NCBI GenBank assembly: GCA_035541895.1
Contig: DATKMK010000015.1
Span: 17,994 to 81,993, forward strand
DNA length: 64,000 nucleotides
Source: DATKMK01 sp035541895
GTDB lineage: Bacteria; Desulfobacterota; Binatia; HRBIN30; JACQVA1
Direction of reading: 5' to 3'
In this document: positions 35,249 through 43,751 of the stretch, piece by piece
How the letters are laid out: each line of letters opens with the position of its first letter
Numbering within the stretch: the stretch's first letter is position 1
Program-made: the position numbers and the translations under genes
Notes under the pieces: model-generated
The model's input: the letters and a program-made list of their open reading frames with translations, nothing else
Told to the model about the DNA's origin: nothing
Databases searched by the model: none

Positions 35249-35926
35249 CTACTTGAAACCGCCGAAAACGGCGAAGCGATAGAACTTGTACCAGCAATCC
35301 ACATCACGGAATCCAGCTTCTTCCAACCACCGCAGTTGCTCCGCCAGCGTCGCGTTGCGATCGGCCCGCATCCGCTCGATGGCGGCGGCGATGTCGCCGT
35401 CGCTCGCACCCTGCTCGCGCGCGCGCTGCAACCACATGTCTTCATAACGCGCCTCGGAGGCTGCGGTCGGCCCGAGCGCCTGGTCGGCATCGATGAACGC
35501 TCCGCCGGGATGAAGTGCGGCGTAAACCTTGCGAAACAGGCGCTGCTTGTCGTCATGCGCCAGGTGATGAATCGCCAGCGCCGAGACGATCAGATCGTAA
35601 GAACTGTCGAACGTCGCGTGGGCAAGATCCGCGACCGCGAAGCGCACTGCGTGGGACTTCCCCGCAAACCGTTCGCGCGCGCGGCTGAGCATTTCCTCTG
35701 AGATGTCCACCATCGTGATGTCCGCCCGCGGAAACGCTGCGGCGATTGACCACGACAGCAGACCGGTCCCGGCACCGAGATCGAGCACTCGAATCGCCGT
35801 GTCCGTCGTGAACGGAATCACGTCGAGCGCGGTGCGATAGAAGTCGTCGAAGCACCACACGAGTTGGCGCCGCGAGCGATCGTAGATCCCGGCGTCGGCG
35901 TCGAAGGCGTGCTTGGCGTCGGTCAT
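35249..35926 (-). CDS. Class I SAM-dependent methyltransferase
   Basis: The 225-residue protein has motif I VLDLGAGTGLLSWSIA, the acidic SAM-ribose residue in ITMVDISEEML, and motif IV-like YDLIVSALAIHHL. Motif post-I VRFAVADLA is also seen. The family is broad; small-molecule or rRNA methyltransferases of this pattern cannot be separated. The start at 35926 (MTDAKHAFDADAG) is preferred because the longer frame to 35980 crosses a run of GTGGT/GTGAG words that looks non-coding. No clear ribosome site is seen. It lies between the ABM gene and an acyl-CoA dehydrogenase-like gene on the same strand. Confidence 0.82.
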   Translation of the reverse strand: MTDAKHAFDADAGIYDRSRRQLVWCFDDFYRTALDVIPFTTDTAIRVLDLGAGTGLLSWSIAAAFPRADITMVDISEEMLSRARERFAGKSHAVRFAVADLAHATFDSSYDLIVSALAIHHLAHDDKQRLFRKVYAALHPGGAFIDADQALGPTAASEARYEDMWLQRAREQGASDGDIAAAIERMRADRNATLAEQLRWLEEAGFRDVDCWYKFYRFAVFGGFK

Positions 35927-35976
35927 GTGGTCAGTGGTGAGCCGTGACTGGTGAGTGGTAGCTCCGCCGTCGAGAT

Positions 35977-37161
35977 TCACAGCATCGACGTGTCGGCGTC
36001 GAGCCCGAGGAAGAAACGGCCGGTGAGTTCGTACGTGGCGGGTCCGACCATCATGTGCTGGGTCACGACGTGAATGTCCCGGAAACAGCGTTGCAACGGA
36101 TTGGACGCGTAGATCGAGCTGCCGCCGCCGGCGTCGTACATCAGGTCGATAGCCTTGGCGCAGGTGACCGCCGCGTTGGTCGCGGCGAGCCGCAGCAGCG
36201 CGCGCTGGTGCACGCTGATTGCGCCTTCGCTGCGTGCCGCGTCCCAGGTCTCGCCGATTGTGTCGAGCAGAAACGCGCGCGCCGAGCGCAGCAAGGCCTC
36301 CGCTTCGGCGACGCGCATTTGAACGATCGCGCGATCGGCGAGCTTCCGCCGACTGCCGCTCGGCGTTTTCGCCATCGCGAGCCGCGCCAGTTCGTCGATC
36401 GCACTGCGAGCGATGCCGAGGGCTACGCCGGCAATCCCGAGCGCGAGCAGGCCGAACACGGGAAAGGTGTACAGCGGCCCGGATTCGCGCGGCCGATCGG
36501 TGATCAACGCCACGGAACGGTCCGCCGGTACGAACAGTTCGCCGACGGCCATGTCGTGGCTACCGGTGCCGCGTAGACCGGCGACCGTCCAGGTGTCGAT
36601 GATCTGCACGTCCGACCCCGGAAACAACATCATGCGGGAGTTGGGCATCCCGTTGGGCAGCAGTCGCGGCGTGTCGTCGTCGTAGACCACGCAGCCGCCC
36701 ATCAACCACGTGCAGTGCTCGCAACCGCTGGCAAACGCCCAACGACCGCTGACCCGATAGCCGCCGTCGACCGCGGTCGCCTTGCCGAGGGGAGCGAACA
36801 CGCCGCCGCTGATCGAGTGGACGCTGCCATAGATCTCGCGGGCGACGCTCGGTGCGAGATAGCCGCTGACCAAGCCGCTGGTCGCCGCGATCATGACGCA
36901 CCAGCCGGCCGAGCCGTCGGCATACGCGACTTCCTCGATCGCTCGCACAAGGGTCGCCACGTCGACTTCACCACCGCCCAACTCGCGCGGCACGCACAGT
37001 CGGAACAGACCAGCTTCAGCCATCGCCGTGACCAGTTCGGCGGGCAGGCGACGGTCGCGCTCGATGTCGTCGGCGCGTTCCCGAATGCCATCGGCCAGCG
37101 CGCGAGCGGCCTCAATCGGAGCGTGTGGCGTGCTTCTCGGTTTCACAGCGCAGCCGACCAT
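35977..37161 (-). CDS. Acyl-CoA dehydrogenase-like flavin monooxygenase
   Basis: The 394-residue protein has the acyl-CoA dehydrogenase fold: RRLPAELVTAMAEAGLFRL, PRELGGGEVDVATLVRAIEE, YADGSAGWCVMIA, VSGRWAFASGCEH and VAGLRGTGSHDMAVGELFVP. The last lines up with the middle beta domain. The C-terminal helical domain has RLAATNAAVTCAKAIDLMYD. Lack of the ACAD active-site glutamate region and the WAFASG motif fit the HsaA/DszC-type two-component monooxygenases. These take reduced flavin from a partner reductase, which is not nearby. ATG 37161 is used; longer extension to 37221 is possible. The substrate is unknown. Confidence 0.82.
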   Translation of the reverse strand: MVGCAVKPRSTPHAPIEAARALADGIRERADDIERDRRLPAELVTAMAEAGLFRLCVPRELGGGEVDVATLVRAIEEVAYADGSAGWCVMIAATSGLVSGYLAPSVAREIYGSVHSISGGVFAPLGKATAVDGGYRVSGRWAFASGCEHCTWLMGGCVVYDDDTPRLLPNGMPNSRMMLFPGSDVQIIDTWTVAGLRGTGSHDMAVGELFVPADRSVALITDRPRESGPLYTFPVFGLLALGIAGVALGIARSAIDELARLAMAKTPSGSRRKLADRAIVQMRVAEAEALLRSARAFLLDTIGETWDAARSEGAISVHQRALLRLAATNAAVTCAKAIDLMYDAGGGSSIYASNPLQRCFRDIHVVTQHMMVGPATYELTGRFFLGLDADTSML

Positions 37162-37254
37162 ATCTGAATCCGATGCCCAGCGGAAATTCAGCCCTGGAGC
37201 CGGTGCAATCAACCGGCACATTCATGTCGACAAGTACAGCCCGTGCGGAGTGTC

Positions 37255-37341
37255 TGTAGCCGCAGGCTTCAGCCTGTGCGGTGCGGCCGAAGCTGGACCG
37301 ATAGTACACCCGGACGGCGCACCCCAAGGGGTGCGGCTACA
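37255..37341. repeat. REP-like palindromic element with two hairpins
   Basis: The outer ends TGTAGCCGCA (37255) and TGCGGCTACA (37332) are perfect inverted repeats. Inside them are two further hairpins: CAGGCT-TC-AGCCTG at 37263-37276 and GCACCCC-AA-GGGGTGC at 37319-37334. The element lies in the gap between divergent genes (37162-37444). The structure is like REP/BIME elements scattered in genomes, which are non-coding and often excised or copied by RAYT transposases. No RAYT gene is in the window. I see nothing else in the gap. Confidence 0.7.
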
Positions 37342-37444
37342 GCCCGCGCGACTGGAGGCCCGCTTTCGCTGCATGAAAGGCATGCATATCGTTGTTGTGC
37401 CCGCCCCTCTTGCAACCGATGCAGGGCCTTCGTATTCCTCCCTC

Positions 37445-38326
37445 ATGGCTAACGCACGCGCGAACGGGATCACCATCGAATACGACACGTTTGGAAAGCC
37501 CAGCAACCCGCCGATGCTGCTGATCATGGGGCTCGGCGCGCAGATGATTCTGTGGGACGAAGCGTTCTGCGAGCAACTGGCGGCCCGCGGTCACTACGTC
37601 GTCCGCTTCGACAACCGCGATGTCGGGCTGTCGACCAAGTTCGCCGACGCGGGGGTCCCCGACGTCGTGGCGGCGCTGACGGCTTCGATGAGTGGGCAAC
37701 CGGTCAAGGCGCCCTACACGCTCAGGGACATGGCGGCTGATGCCGTCGGATTACTCGACGCGCTCCACATCGATCATGCGCACATCGTCGGCGCATCGAT
37801 GGGCGGGATGATCGCGCAAACCGTCGCGATCGACCATCCGAAACGCGCGCGCACGTTGACTTCCATCATGTCGACCACGGGCGCTCCCGATCTGCCGCCG
37901 GCCAAGCCGGAAGCGATGGCGGCGCTGCTCAGTCCGCCGCCGACGAGTCGCGACGAGGCAATTGAGCGCTCGGTGAGCGTCTTCCGCACCATCGGCAGCC
38001 CCGGATTTCCGTTCGAAGAGGAGCGCTTTCGCGAGCGCGCCGCACTCGCCTACGATCGGTGTTTCCATCCCGAAGGCGCCGCCCGGCAGATCGTCGCCAT
38101 CATCGCCTCGGGCAGTCGCCGGGAGAAGCTACGTGCAGTGAAGGCGCCGACGCTGGTGATCCACGGTGCCGACGATCCGCTGGTGCCCCTCGCCGGCGGG
38201 AAGGACACCGCCGAGTCGGTTGCCGGAGCCGAGATCATGATCATCGCCGGCATGGGACACGATCTGCCGCGTCCCGTTTGGCCGCGCATCATTGACGGCA
38301 TCACGGCACTCACCACTCGCAACTGA
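37445..38326 (+). CDS. Alpha/beta hydrolase
   Basis: The 293-residue protein carries LLIMGLGAQMILWDEAFCE, the nucleophile elbow VGASMGGMIAQTVA, and VRFDNRDVGLST. It also has the acid strand APTLVIHGADDPLVPL and the catalytic histidine in IIAGMGHDLPRP. This family includes enol-lactone hydrolases and esterases; the combination FDNRDVGLS is common in large hydrolases of unclear substrate. ATG 37445 gives the standard N-terminus (MANARANGITIEYDTFG). An upstream ATG at 37378 adds 22 residues with no support. No ribosome site is evident. Confidence 0.85.
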   Translation: MANARANGITIEYDTFGKPSNPPMLLIMGLGAQMILWDEAFCEQLAARGHYVVRFDNRDVGLSTKFADAGVPDVVAALTASMSGQPVKAPYTLRDMAADAVGLLDALHIDHAHIVGASMGGMIAQTVAIDHPKRARTLTSIMSTTGAPDLPPAKPEAMAALLSPPPTSRDEAIERSVSVFRTIGSPGFPFEEERFRERAALAYDRCFHPEGAARQIVAIIASGSRREKLRAVKAPTLVIHGADDPLVPLAGGKDTAESVAGAEIMIIAGMGHDLPRPVWPRIIDGITALTTRN

Positions 38327-38332
38327 CGCCGT

Positions 38333-40684
38333 ATGGGCATCGCGCTGCACGCGGCGAATGATTTCTCGCTGGAGCTCACCGACGCCGCGACGTGGCGATT
38401 GAGCTGGCGCGAACCGGATTGGCTTGGGCCGATCGGGTTCGTTCTGCGTTACCGCGACCATGAGTACCGCGGCGACGCGGAGGTCGCCGCATTGAACGCG
38501 GCGGTCGTCGAGCCAACGCATGCACCCTTTGATGGTGCCGATGATCTCGGTGAGTTCCATGGTGCGCGTGTCGAGTGGCGAGGATTGCCGATCGCGCTGC
38601 ACACCAGCGTGCGGGCGTACGCGAATCTCCCGTTGATCGTATTTCGCATCGACTCCAGCGAAGAACTGCGAGGGCTCGGCACCGGAACGTTCGAGCGACC
38701 GACGGTCGCGTGGCCGGCCTTCTTTCCGACCCAGCGAGACGGCGGCGGCGCGCCCGCGGGCCTACGCTCGTACGGGCATCAATATACCGAGTTCGCCTTG
38801 CCGGTCAGCGGCGATGCCGACTGCACCGGCTTTCGCTTCGCGCCACATCGACCACCGGTGGTCGAGCCGCTGCTGTTCATCGCGTCGGACGGTCGTACGG
38901 TGATGCTGGCACCGCTCGATAACTTTCACGAACAGATCATCAGCGTACCCCCCGACCGCGAGTCCGCGGCCCAGGGCGTCAATTGCGGGTGGCACGGGGA
39001 TCTCACGAACGTGCCGACTGGCTTTGCCACCGAGTTGGCGATGTGGGCCGGTGATGGACCGCGCGCGGTTCTCGATGCGTGGGCCGGCTGTCTCCGCCGT
39101 CGCTTCGGCACTCAACGGCCATCGCGCTACGCCGACGACGGGATCGGAAAGTTGTCGTATTGGACCGACAACGGCGCCGTCTACTACTACCGCACCGAGC
39201 GCGGCTGCGACTATTTCGCCACGCTCGAACGAGTCGTCGACGATCTGCGCGCGCGAGAGATTCCGGTGCGCGCGCTGCAAGTCGATTCGTGGTTCTATCC
39301 GCACCAAAACCTGCGCGCGGTCAGCGATGAAGGGGCACCGATTGTTCCGCCGAGCGGGATGATGACCTGGGAGCCGCGGGACGACCTGTTTCCCAACGGC
39401 TTCCGCGTGCTGCGCACCCGCACGGGCAATCTGCCCCTCACGTTTCATAGCCGACATTTCTCCACTCACTCGCCATACTGGGAGCGCTACGAATCATGGC
39501 GCGACGGTGACTACGCGCATCCGGCGGGTCCCGCGCTCTTCGACCGCTTGATGGCGCAGGCGGCGAGTTGGGGCGCCATCACCTACGAGCAGGATTGGAT
39601 GGTGGAGTCGTTTCTCGGCGTGCGCGGCTTACGCGAACAGCCGAGACGTGCACGCGGTTGGCAGGAGTCGCTCGATCGCGCCGCCGCCGAGCACGGGTTG
39701 ACGTTGCAGTGGTGCATGGCGACGCCCGCGGACTTCTTCCAAACCGTCACGCTGCAACGGCTGACGTCGATTCGCACCAGCGGCGACTACCGCTACCTAT
39801 TCGACAACGGCCTCAACTGGGTGTGGTTTCTTCATACCAACGCGCTCGCGCGCGCGCTCGGTCTCAACCCGTTCAAGGACGTGTTTCTGTCGCACGGCGC
39901 CACCGAGATCAGTTCCGGCGAGCCCTACGCGGAAGTGGAGTCTTTGCTGGCGAGTCTCAGCACGGGTCCGGTGGCGATCGGTGACCAGATCGGGCACGGC
40001 AATCCGGCGTTGATCATGCGCGCGTGCCGCGAAGACGGCGTGCTGATCAAACCCGATGTGCCACTCGCCGCGCTCGATCGCTGTTTCCGCGCCAATGCCT
40101 TTCTGGAAGCCGCGCCGCTGATCGGCGAAGCGCACTCGAATCATCCCGCCGGCCGCTGGCTCTACATCGCCAGCTTCAACGCCTGCCAATCGAAGCAGCC
40201 CCTCAATGTTCGCGTCGCACTGGCGGATCTCGGCGCACTCGCTCCGAGCACGCCCGTGTTGTTGTACAACTGGCGCGACCGCACGTGGACCCGCCTCGAG
40301 CCCAACGCGGGATGGGAGTGCTCGCTGGCATTTCAAGACTGGGACTATCGCGTCGCGTGTCCCTTGCTCCGCGGCGACGTGACCGTATTCGGCGACATCG
40401 AAAAGTACGCCACCGCCGGCGACCGTCGCATCGCGCGCATCCGTACGACCAACAATGGCATTGAGTTCGACGTGCTCGGAGCACCCGACATGTCGGTGGA
40501 GATCTGCGGCTACTCCGCGCGTCGTCCATCAACAGTGACCGCTTGGGCTCCCGGTCAGCAACGATCCATCGTGGAGGGCGCGACCGGCGAGTGCTGGAAA
40601 TGGACCGACGCGAACGGCTTCTGGCGCGTCGCGGTCGACGTCGGCGCGCTTGGCTCGGTGATCGTTGGGTTGGCGCTCGATTGA
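38333..40684 (+). CDS. GH36-like glycoside hydrolase
   Basis: The 783-residue protein has an N-terminal beta-sandwich. A barrel-type middle domain has KLSYWTDNGAVYYYRTE, RALQVDSWFY, LTFHSRHFSTHSPYWERY and ITYEQDWMVESFL, where the conserved acids would sit. A C-terminal beta domain follows. The order fits the GH36/raffinose-synthase-like clan D enzymes, with D of QVDSW and D of YEQDW as candidate nucleophile and acid. The substrate could be an alpha-galactoside, but sequence alone does not show this. No signal peptide is seen, so it is cytoplasmic. It starts 6 bases after the hydrolase stop and is cotranscribed with it. Confidence 0.75.
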   Translation: MGIALHAANDFSLELTDAATWRLSWREPDWLGPIGFVLRYRDHEYRGDAEVAALNAAVVEPTHAPFDGADDLGEFHGARVEWRGLPIALHTSVRAYANLPLIVFRIDSSEELRGLGTGTFERPTVAWPAFFPTQRDGGGAPAGLRSYGHQYTEFALPVSGDADCTGFRFAPHRPPVVEPLLFIASDGRTVMLAPLDNFHEQIISVPPDRESAAQGVNCGWHGDLTNVPTGFATELAMWAGDGPRAVLDAWAGCLRRRFGTQRPSRYADDGIGKLSYWTDNGAVYYYRTERGCDYFATLERVVDDLRAREIPVRALQVDSWFYPHQNLRAVSDEGAPIVPPSGMMTWEPRDDLFPNGFRVLRTRTGNLPLTFHSRHFSTHSPYWERYESWRDGDYAHPAGPALFDRLMAQAASWGAITYEQDWMVESFLGVRGLREQPRRARGWQESLDRAAAEHGLTLQWCMATPADFFQTVTLQRLTSIRTSGDYRYLFDNGLNWVWFLHTNALARALGLNPFKDVFLSHGATEISSGEPYAEVESLLASLSTGPVAIGDQIGHGNPALIMRACREDGVLIKPDVPLAALDRCFRANAFLEAAPLIGEAHSNHPAGRWLYIASFNACQSKQPLNVRVALADLGALAPSTPVLLYNWRDRTWTRLEPNAGWECSLAFQDWDYRVACPLLRGDVTVFGDIEKYATAGDRRIARIRTTNNGIEFDVLGAPDMSVEICGYSARRPSTVTAWAPGQQRSIVEGATGECWKWTDANGFWRVAVDVGALGSVIVGLALD

Positions 40685-40704
40685 AGACGCGCAGCGTCCT
40701 CACC

Positions 40705-41586
40705 CTACCCGACTTTGTCGTGCACGACGTCGTGAAAGCGCGCGTAGTCGACGCGGCGGCGACCGTCGGGGGTGCGCGAGAGAATGTCGACAAAGCGCGC
40801 ACCCCACACGATCTCTTCGGCCACGTAGGAGTGACGCGCGTGCACGGTCTGGGAGAACGTCTCGTCAAGTCCCGTGAGCGACACGATGATTTCGGCCTCG
40901 CGCGCGGTCAGCCAGTCGGCGGTCGCGCGGAACAGCGGGCTGGTTTCGGTAATCGGATGGATCACTGTCCACGATAAGACGAAGAGCGCGTTTTGATCGC
41001 GATGCAGCGCCAGGTCGTGCAAGCGTCGAATCACCTCGCCTTCCAATGTCGTCTCCGTCAACGCCAGCACGACGTGCACGCGGGCTTCGACAATTTGATT
41101 GCCGCGTCGGTTGGCCACCCGAAACATCAGACACGGCACACCGTCCCGCCGCGTCATCACCGCGACGCGGCTGAACAGGACACGCGACGTCGGGCGAGAA
41201 AACTTTGCGAAGGCGATCCCGGTCACCATCGCGATTCCCAGCAAACCGACCAACGACTCGATTGCGACCAGCTCGTTCGCAAAAGCGGTGTGCGGTGCCA
41301 ACTTGCCGTAGCCGATGGTCGCCATCGTCTGCACGCTGAAGAAGAACGCGTCGGCGAACGAGCCCGGACTCGCATTTTCAATGTCACCGGGTTGCAACAG
41401 ATATCCCAAGGCAAACAGGCTGTTGATCGCCACGTACAGCGTCGCCAGGATCAGCAGCAGCCGTGTCCACGAGACGGTCAAAAGAAAGTGGTACAAGTCG
41501 GCGTGCCACTGCGTGCGTGGATCCGATTTCGCAATGTTCAATCGGCCGTGATCGACCAGTCGTCCACGCGTCTGCGGGTCGGCCAT
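40705..41586 (-). CDS. Inward-rectifier-type potassium channel (KirBac-like)
   Basis: The 293-residue protein has two membrane helices (LLLILATLYVAINSLFALGY and ESLVGLLGIAMVTGIAFAKF) around a pore loop with filter TIGYG in QTMATIGYGKLAPH. A cytoplasmic C-terminal beta domain follows with LFSRVAVMTRRDGVPCLMFR and TTLEGEVIRRLHDLAL. This is the KirBac layout. FSRPTSRVLFS follows the inner helix as in the family. It should conduct K+ across the inner membrane. ATG 41586 is chosen; ATG 41625 is an alternative. Upstream lies a MITE-like repeat. Regulation by lipid or ligand is not readable. Confidence 0.87.
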   Translation of the reverse strand: MADPQTRGRLVDHGRLNIAKSDPRTQWHADLYHFLLTVSWTRLLLILATLYVAINSLFALGYLLQPGDIENASPGSFADAFFFSVQTMATIGYGKLAPHTAFANELVAIESLVGLLGIAMVTGIAFAKFSRPTSRVLFSRVAVMTRRDGVPCLMFRVANRRGNQIVEARVHVVLALTETTLEGEVIRRLHDLALHRDQNALFVLSWTVIHPITETSPLFRATADWLTAREAEIIVSLTGLDETFSQTVHARHSYVAEEIVWGARFVDILSRTPDGRRRVDYARFHDVVHDKVG

Positions 41587-41660
41587 GCAGCCGTGCAGTA
41601 TATGAGGTGCGCATCGGCCATCCAAGCGAAACAGCCAGCCTCAATGAGACAGAACCGGAC

Positions 41661-41808
41661 TCACCACAGAGGCACAGAGACAGGGAGAAAGAAGATTCTC
41701 CAGGGTTGAACACCCCCTCCCAACTTCTTCTTGGATGGGGTGTAATTCTTCATCTCCGACCCTCCCGAGTCCCATGTCTTCTCTGCGCCTCCATGCCTCT
41801 GTGGTGAA
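41661..41808. repeat. MITE-like inverted-repeat element
   Basis: TCACCACAGAGGCA (41661) and its exact reverse complement TGCCTCTGTGGTGA (41795) bracket about 148 bases. Similarity between the ends extends further inward: GAGAAAGAAGA on the left against TCTTCTCTGC on the right. Inside lies a second hairpin (ACACCCC paired with GGGGTGT near 41709-41742). No coding sequence is present. The element fills most of the 325-base gap between the channel and the GTPase genes. Nothing else was seen in the gap except a GGAG ribosome site before 41912. Confidence 0.8.
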
Positions 41809-41911
41809 GTCCTTTTTTCACATCCAGGCTATCGTCGCGGTTCGACCCAGTTGAAGTGTTGCCGACCAACCCATATGACTCTCGTCGATCTTGCAACCGC
41901 ACGGAGAGTGA

Positions 41912-43612
41912 ATGCAGACAAATCTGTCATCGAACACCGATTCCGTCGATGCGCGAGCCTTTGGTGCGCTCGCCACCCGACTGAGCGAGGCGGTGGCGCG
42001 CGCGCGTGACGCGCTGACGCCTCACGCGGCACAATTGCCCGATGCCGTATTGACCGACCTCGAGGACCTGCTCGCCGAATTCCAGCGGCGACGTGTGCGG
42101 ATTGCCATTTACGGCGAGGTCAAAGCCGGCAAGTCGACGTTGCTCAATGCGATCGCCGGCACGCAGCTCTCGCCGGTGGCGTTCGAGCCGCTGACCTCGG
42201 TGCCGGTGCGCGTCACCTACGGCCCCGACACCCGCTGGCGGATCGGCGAGCGGCAGCTCGACAGCGTGACCGCGCTCGAAGCCCTCATGCGCGAGCCCAC
42301 GCACGGGCACAATGAGGTCGTGATTGAGACGAATCTCGATCTCCTGCAACTCGGGGGACAAGTGGATGTACTCGACACGCCCGGCGTCGGCAGCGTCGCG
42401 ACCCTCGACGCCGTCAGCGCCGACACGCTGCGCTCGCTCGACGCGGTGGTGTTGGTGGTGCGGTATCCCGCGCTGTTCACCGAGTATACGCGGCAGCTCG
42501 CGACCCAGTTGCACAGCGACATCGGCAAGCTCTTCGTGGTGTGGAATCTCGACGGCGCCTGCGCCGAGCTGACGCCGGATCAGCGCGCCCGGCATGCTGA
42601 GACGCTGCGGATGCAGGTGGCCGGCGCCCACGAGTTGCTGCTCGTCGACGCGCGGGCGGGCTTTCGCGCCATGGAGTCCGGCGACGGCTCCGGTGCGATC
42701 GCCAGCGGGCTGAGCGGTCTGATCGCCGCATTGCGGACCTTCTGTTCGTCCGGCAGTCGAGACGTCGCGGCGCTGCGCGAAGCAGCAAAATGCGCCCAAC
42801 GCTTGCTCGCACAAGTGAGCGACGTACTGAATACACGCTGGAGAGAATTGGAGAAAGCGCTGGCCGATGCGCGCGCGCGCCTGCAGGCGACACAATCCAA
42901 AGCGGACACGGATGCCGCGCGCGAGCACCGACGCTTTGATGAATTCGAAGCCACGGTGACGCGCATCGGCGACGAACGCCAGGCGGCCGGCGCCAAGATG
43001 GCGGCGGATCTCCGGCGCCAGTTGGGCGCGGCGCAACGTCGGTGGGCGCGGCGCGCAGATTTCGACGCGTTGTTCGCAACGATCGCCGCGGCCACCACCC
43101 AATACGCCGACGCCGTCGCGTCGGCGGCCCATTCGTCGCACGAAGCGTTGCGTGTCGAGACCGTGCGCTTCGGCGCGCAACTAGCGGCCACGCCGCGCGC
43201 GCGCATCGAACCAACGCTCGCAGAGTTGTCGCCCGAGCCGCAGCGCCAACGCGCGGCCACCGGGCGTTGGCAATGGCTGCGCCGACGGCTGTGGTATCGT
43301 TGGTACTTGCCCGGTCTCGCCGAACTGGAACAGACCGGCATCGCGGCCGACCTGGCGGCCCAAGCGGCGTGGTGGAACGCTCTCGCGAGCAGTGCGATCG
43401 ACGCCGCGCGCGGGGTGCGCGATGAGCGGCTGGCGACGATTGCTCGGCGCGCGGCTTCCGAGCAGGACTCCATCAAGGCGGAGACGAATTTCTCCGCCAA
43501 CGAAGTTGAAGTTGCACAACTCGCTGAGCATCGACCGGTGCTCGGCGCGCAAGCACAGGCCGTCTCAGATATCGGCGTCGAAGCGCGGAGACTGTTCGAC
43601 GTGACGCGTTGA
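41912..43612 (+). CDS. Dynamin-like GTPase
   Basis: The 566-residue protein has G1 GEVKAGKSTLLNAI, G2 threonine in LTSVPV and G3 VDVLDTPGVGS; the G4 position reads WNLDG. A long helical region follows, rich in arginine, alanine and glutamate (about residues 270-430), then a short hydrophobic-aromatic segment (LRRRLWYRWYLPGLAEL). This is the plan of bacterial dynamin-like proteins: a GTPase head plus a helical stalk and a membrane-touching paddle. Such proteins remodel membranes or defend against phage. Usually two paralogues are adjacent; here only one is found. GGAG lies 8 bases before ATG 41912. The next gene, 139 bases on, is a signalling protein. Confidence 0.85.
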   Translation: MQTNLSSNTDSVDARAFGALATRLSEAVARARDALTPHAAQLPDAVLTDLEDLLAEFQRRRVRIAIYGEVKAGKSTLLNAIAGTQLSPVAFEPLTSVPVRVTYGPDTRWRIGERQLDSVTALEALMREPTHGHNEVVIETNLDLLQLGGQVDVLDTPGVGSVATLDAVSADTLRSLDAVVLVVRYPALFTEYTRQLATQLHSDIGKLFVVWNLDGACAELTPDQRARHAETLRMQVAGAHELLLVDARAGFRAMESGDGSGAIASGLSGLIAALRTFCSSGSRDVAALREAAKCAQRLLAQVSDVLNTRWRELEKALADARARLQATQSKADTDAAREHRRFDEFEATVTRIGDERQAAGAKMAADLRRQLGAAQRRWARRADFDALFATIAAATTQYADAVASAAHSSHEALRVETVRFGAQLAATPRARIEPTLAELSPEPQRQRAATGRWQWLRRRLWYRWYLPGLAELEQTGIAADLAAQAAWWNALASSAIDAARGVRDERLATIARRAASEQDSIKAETNFSANEVEVAQLAEHRPVLGAQAQAVSDIGVEARRLFDVTR

Positions 43613-43751
43613 GCGCGGCGTCCAAATGACCGTGAGCAGGCGTGGAGTCCTGCCGCCATCGTGTCGAGGCACATAGGCGATCCGCATTCGACGAAACGCG
43701 CGGCCGTACGAGGCGCTTGACTCTCCGCTGGTTCGGGACGAATGTTTCACC

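Noticed and set aside
41927..43180. 417-residue reverse open frame under the dynamin-like GTPase
   Set aside because: It is antisense to a gene with intact G1 and G3 motifs, and its composition is shadow-like.
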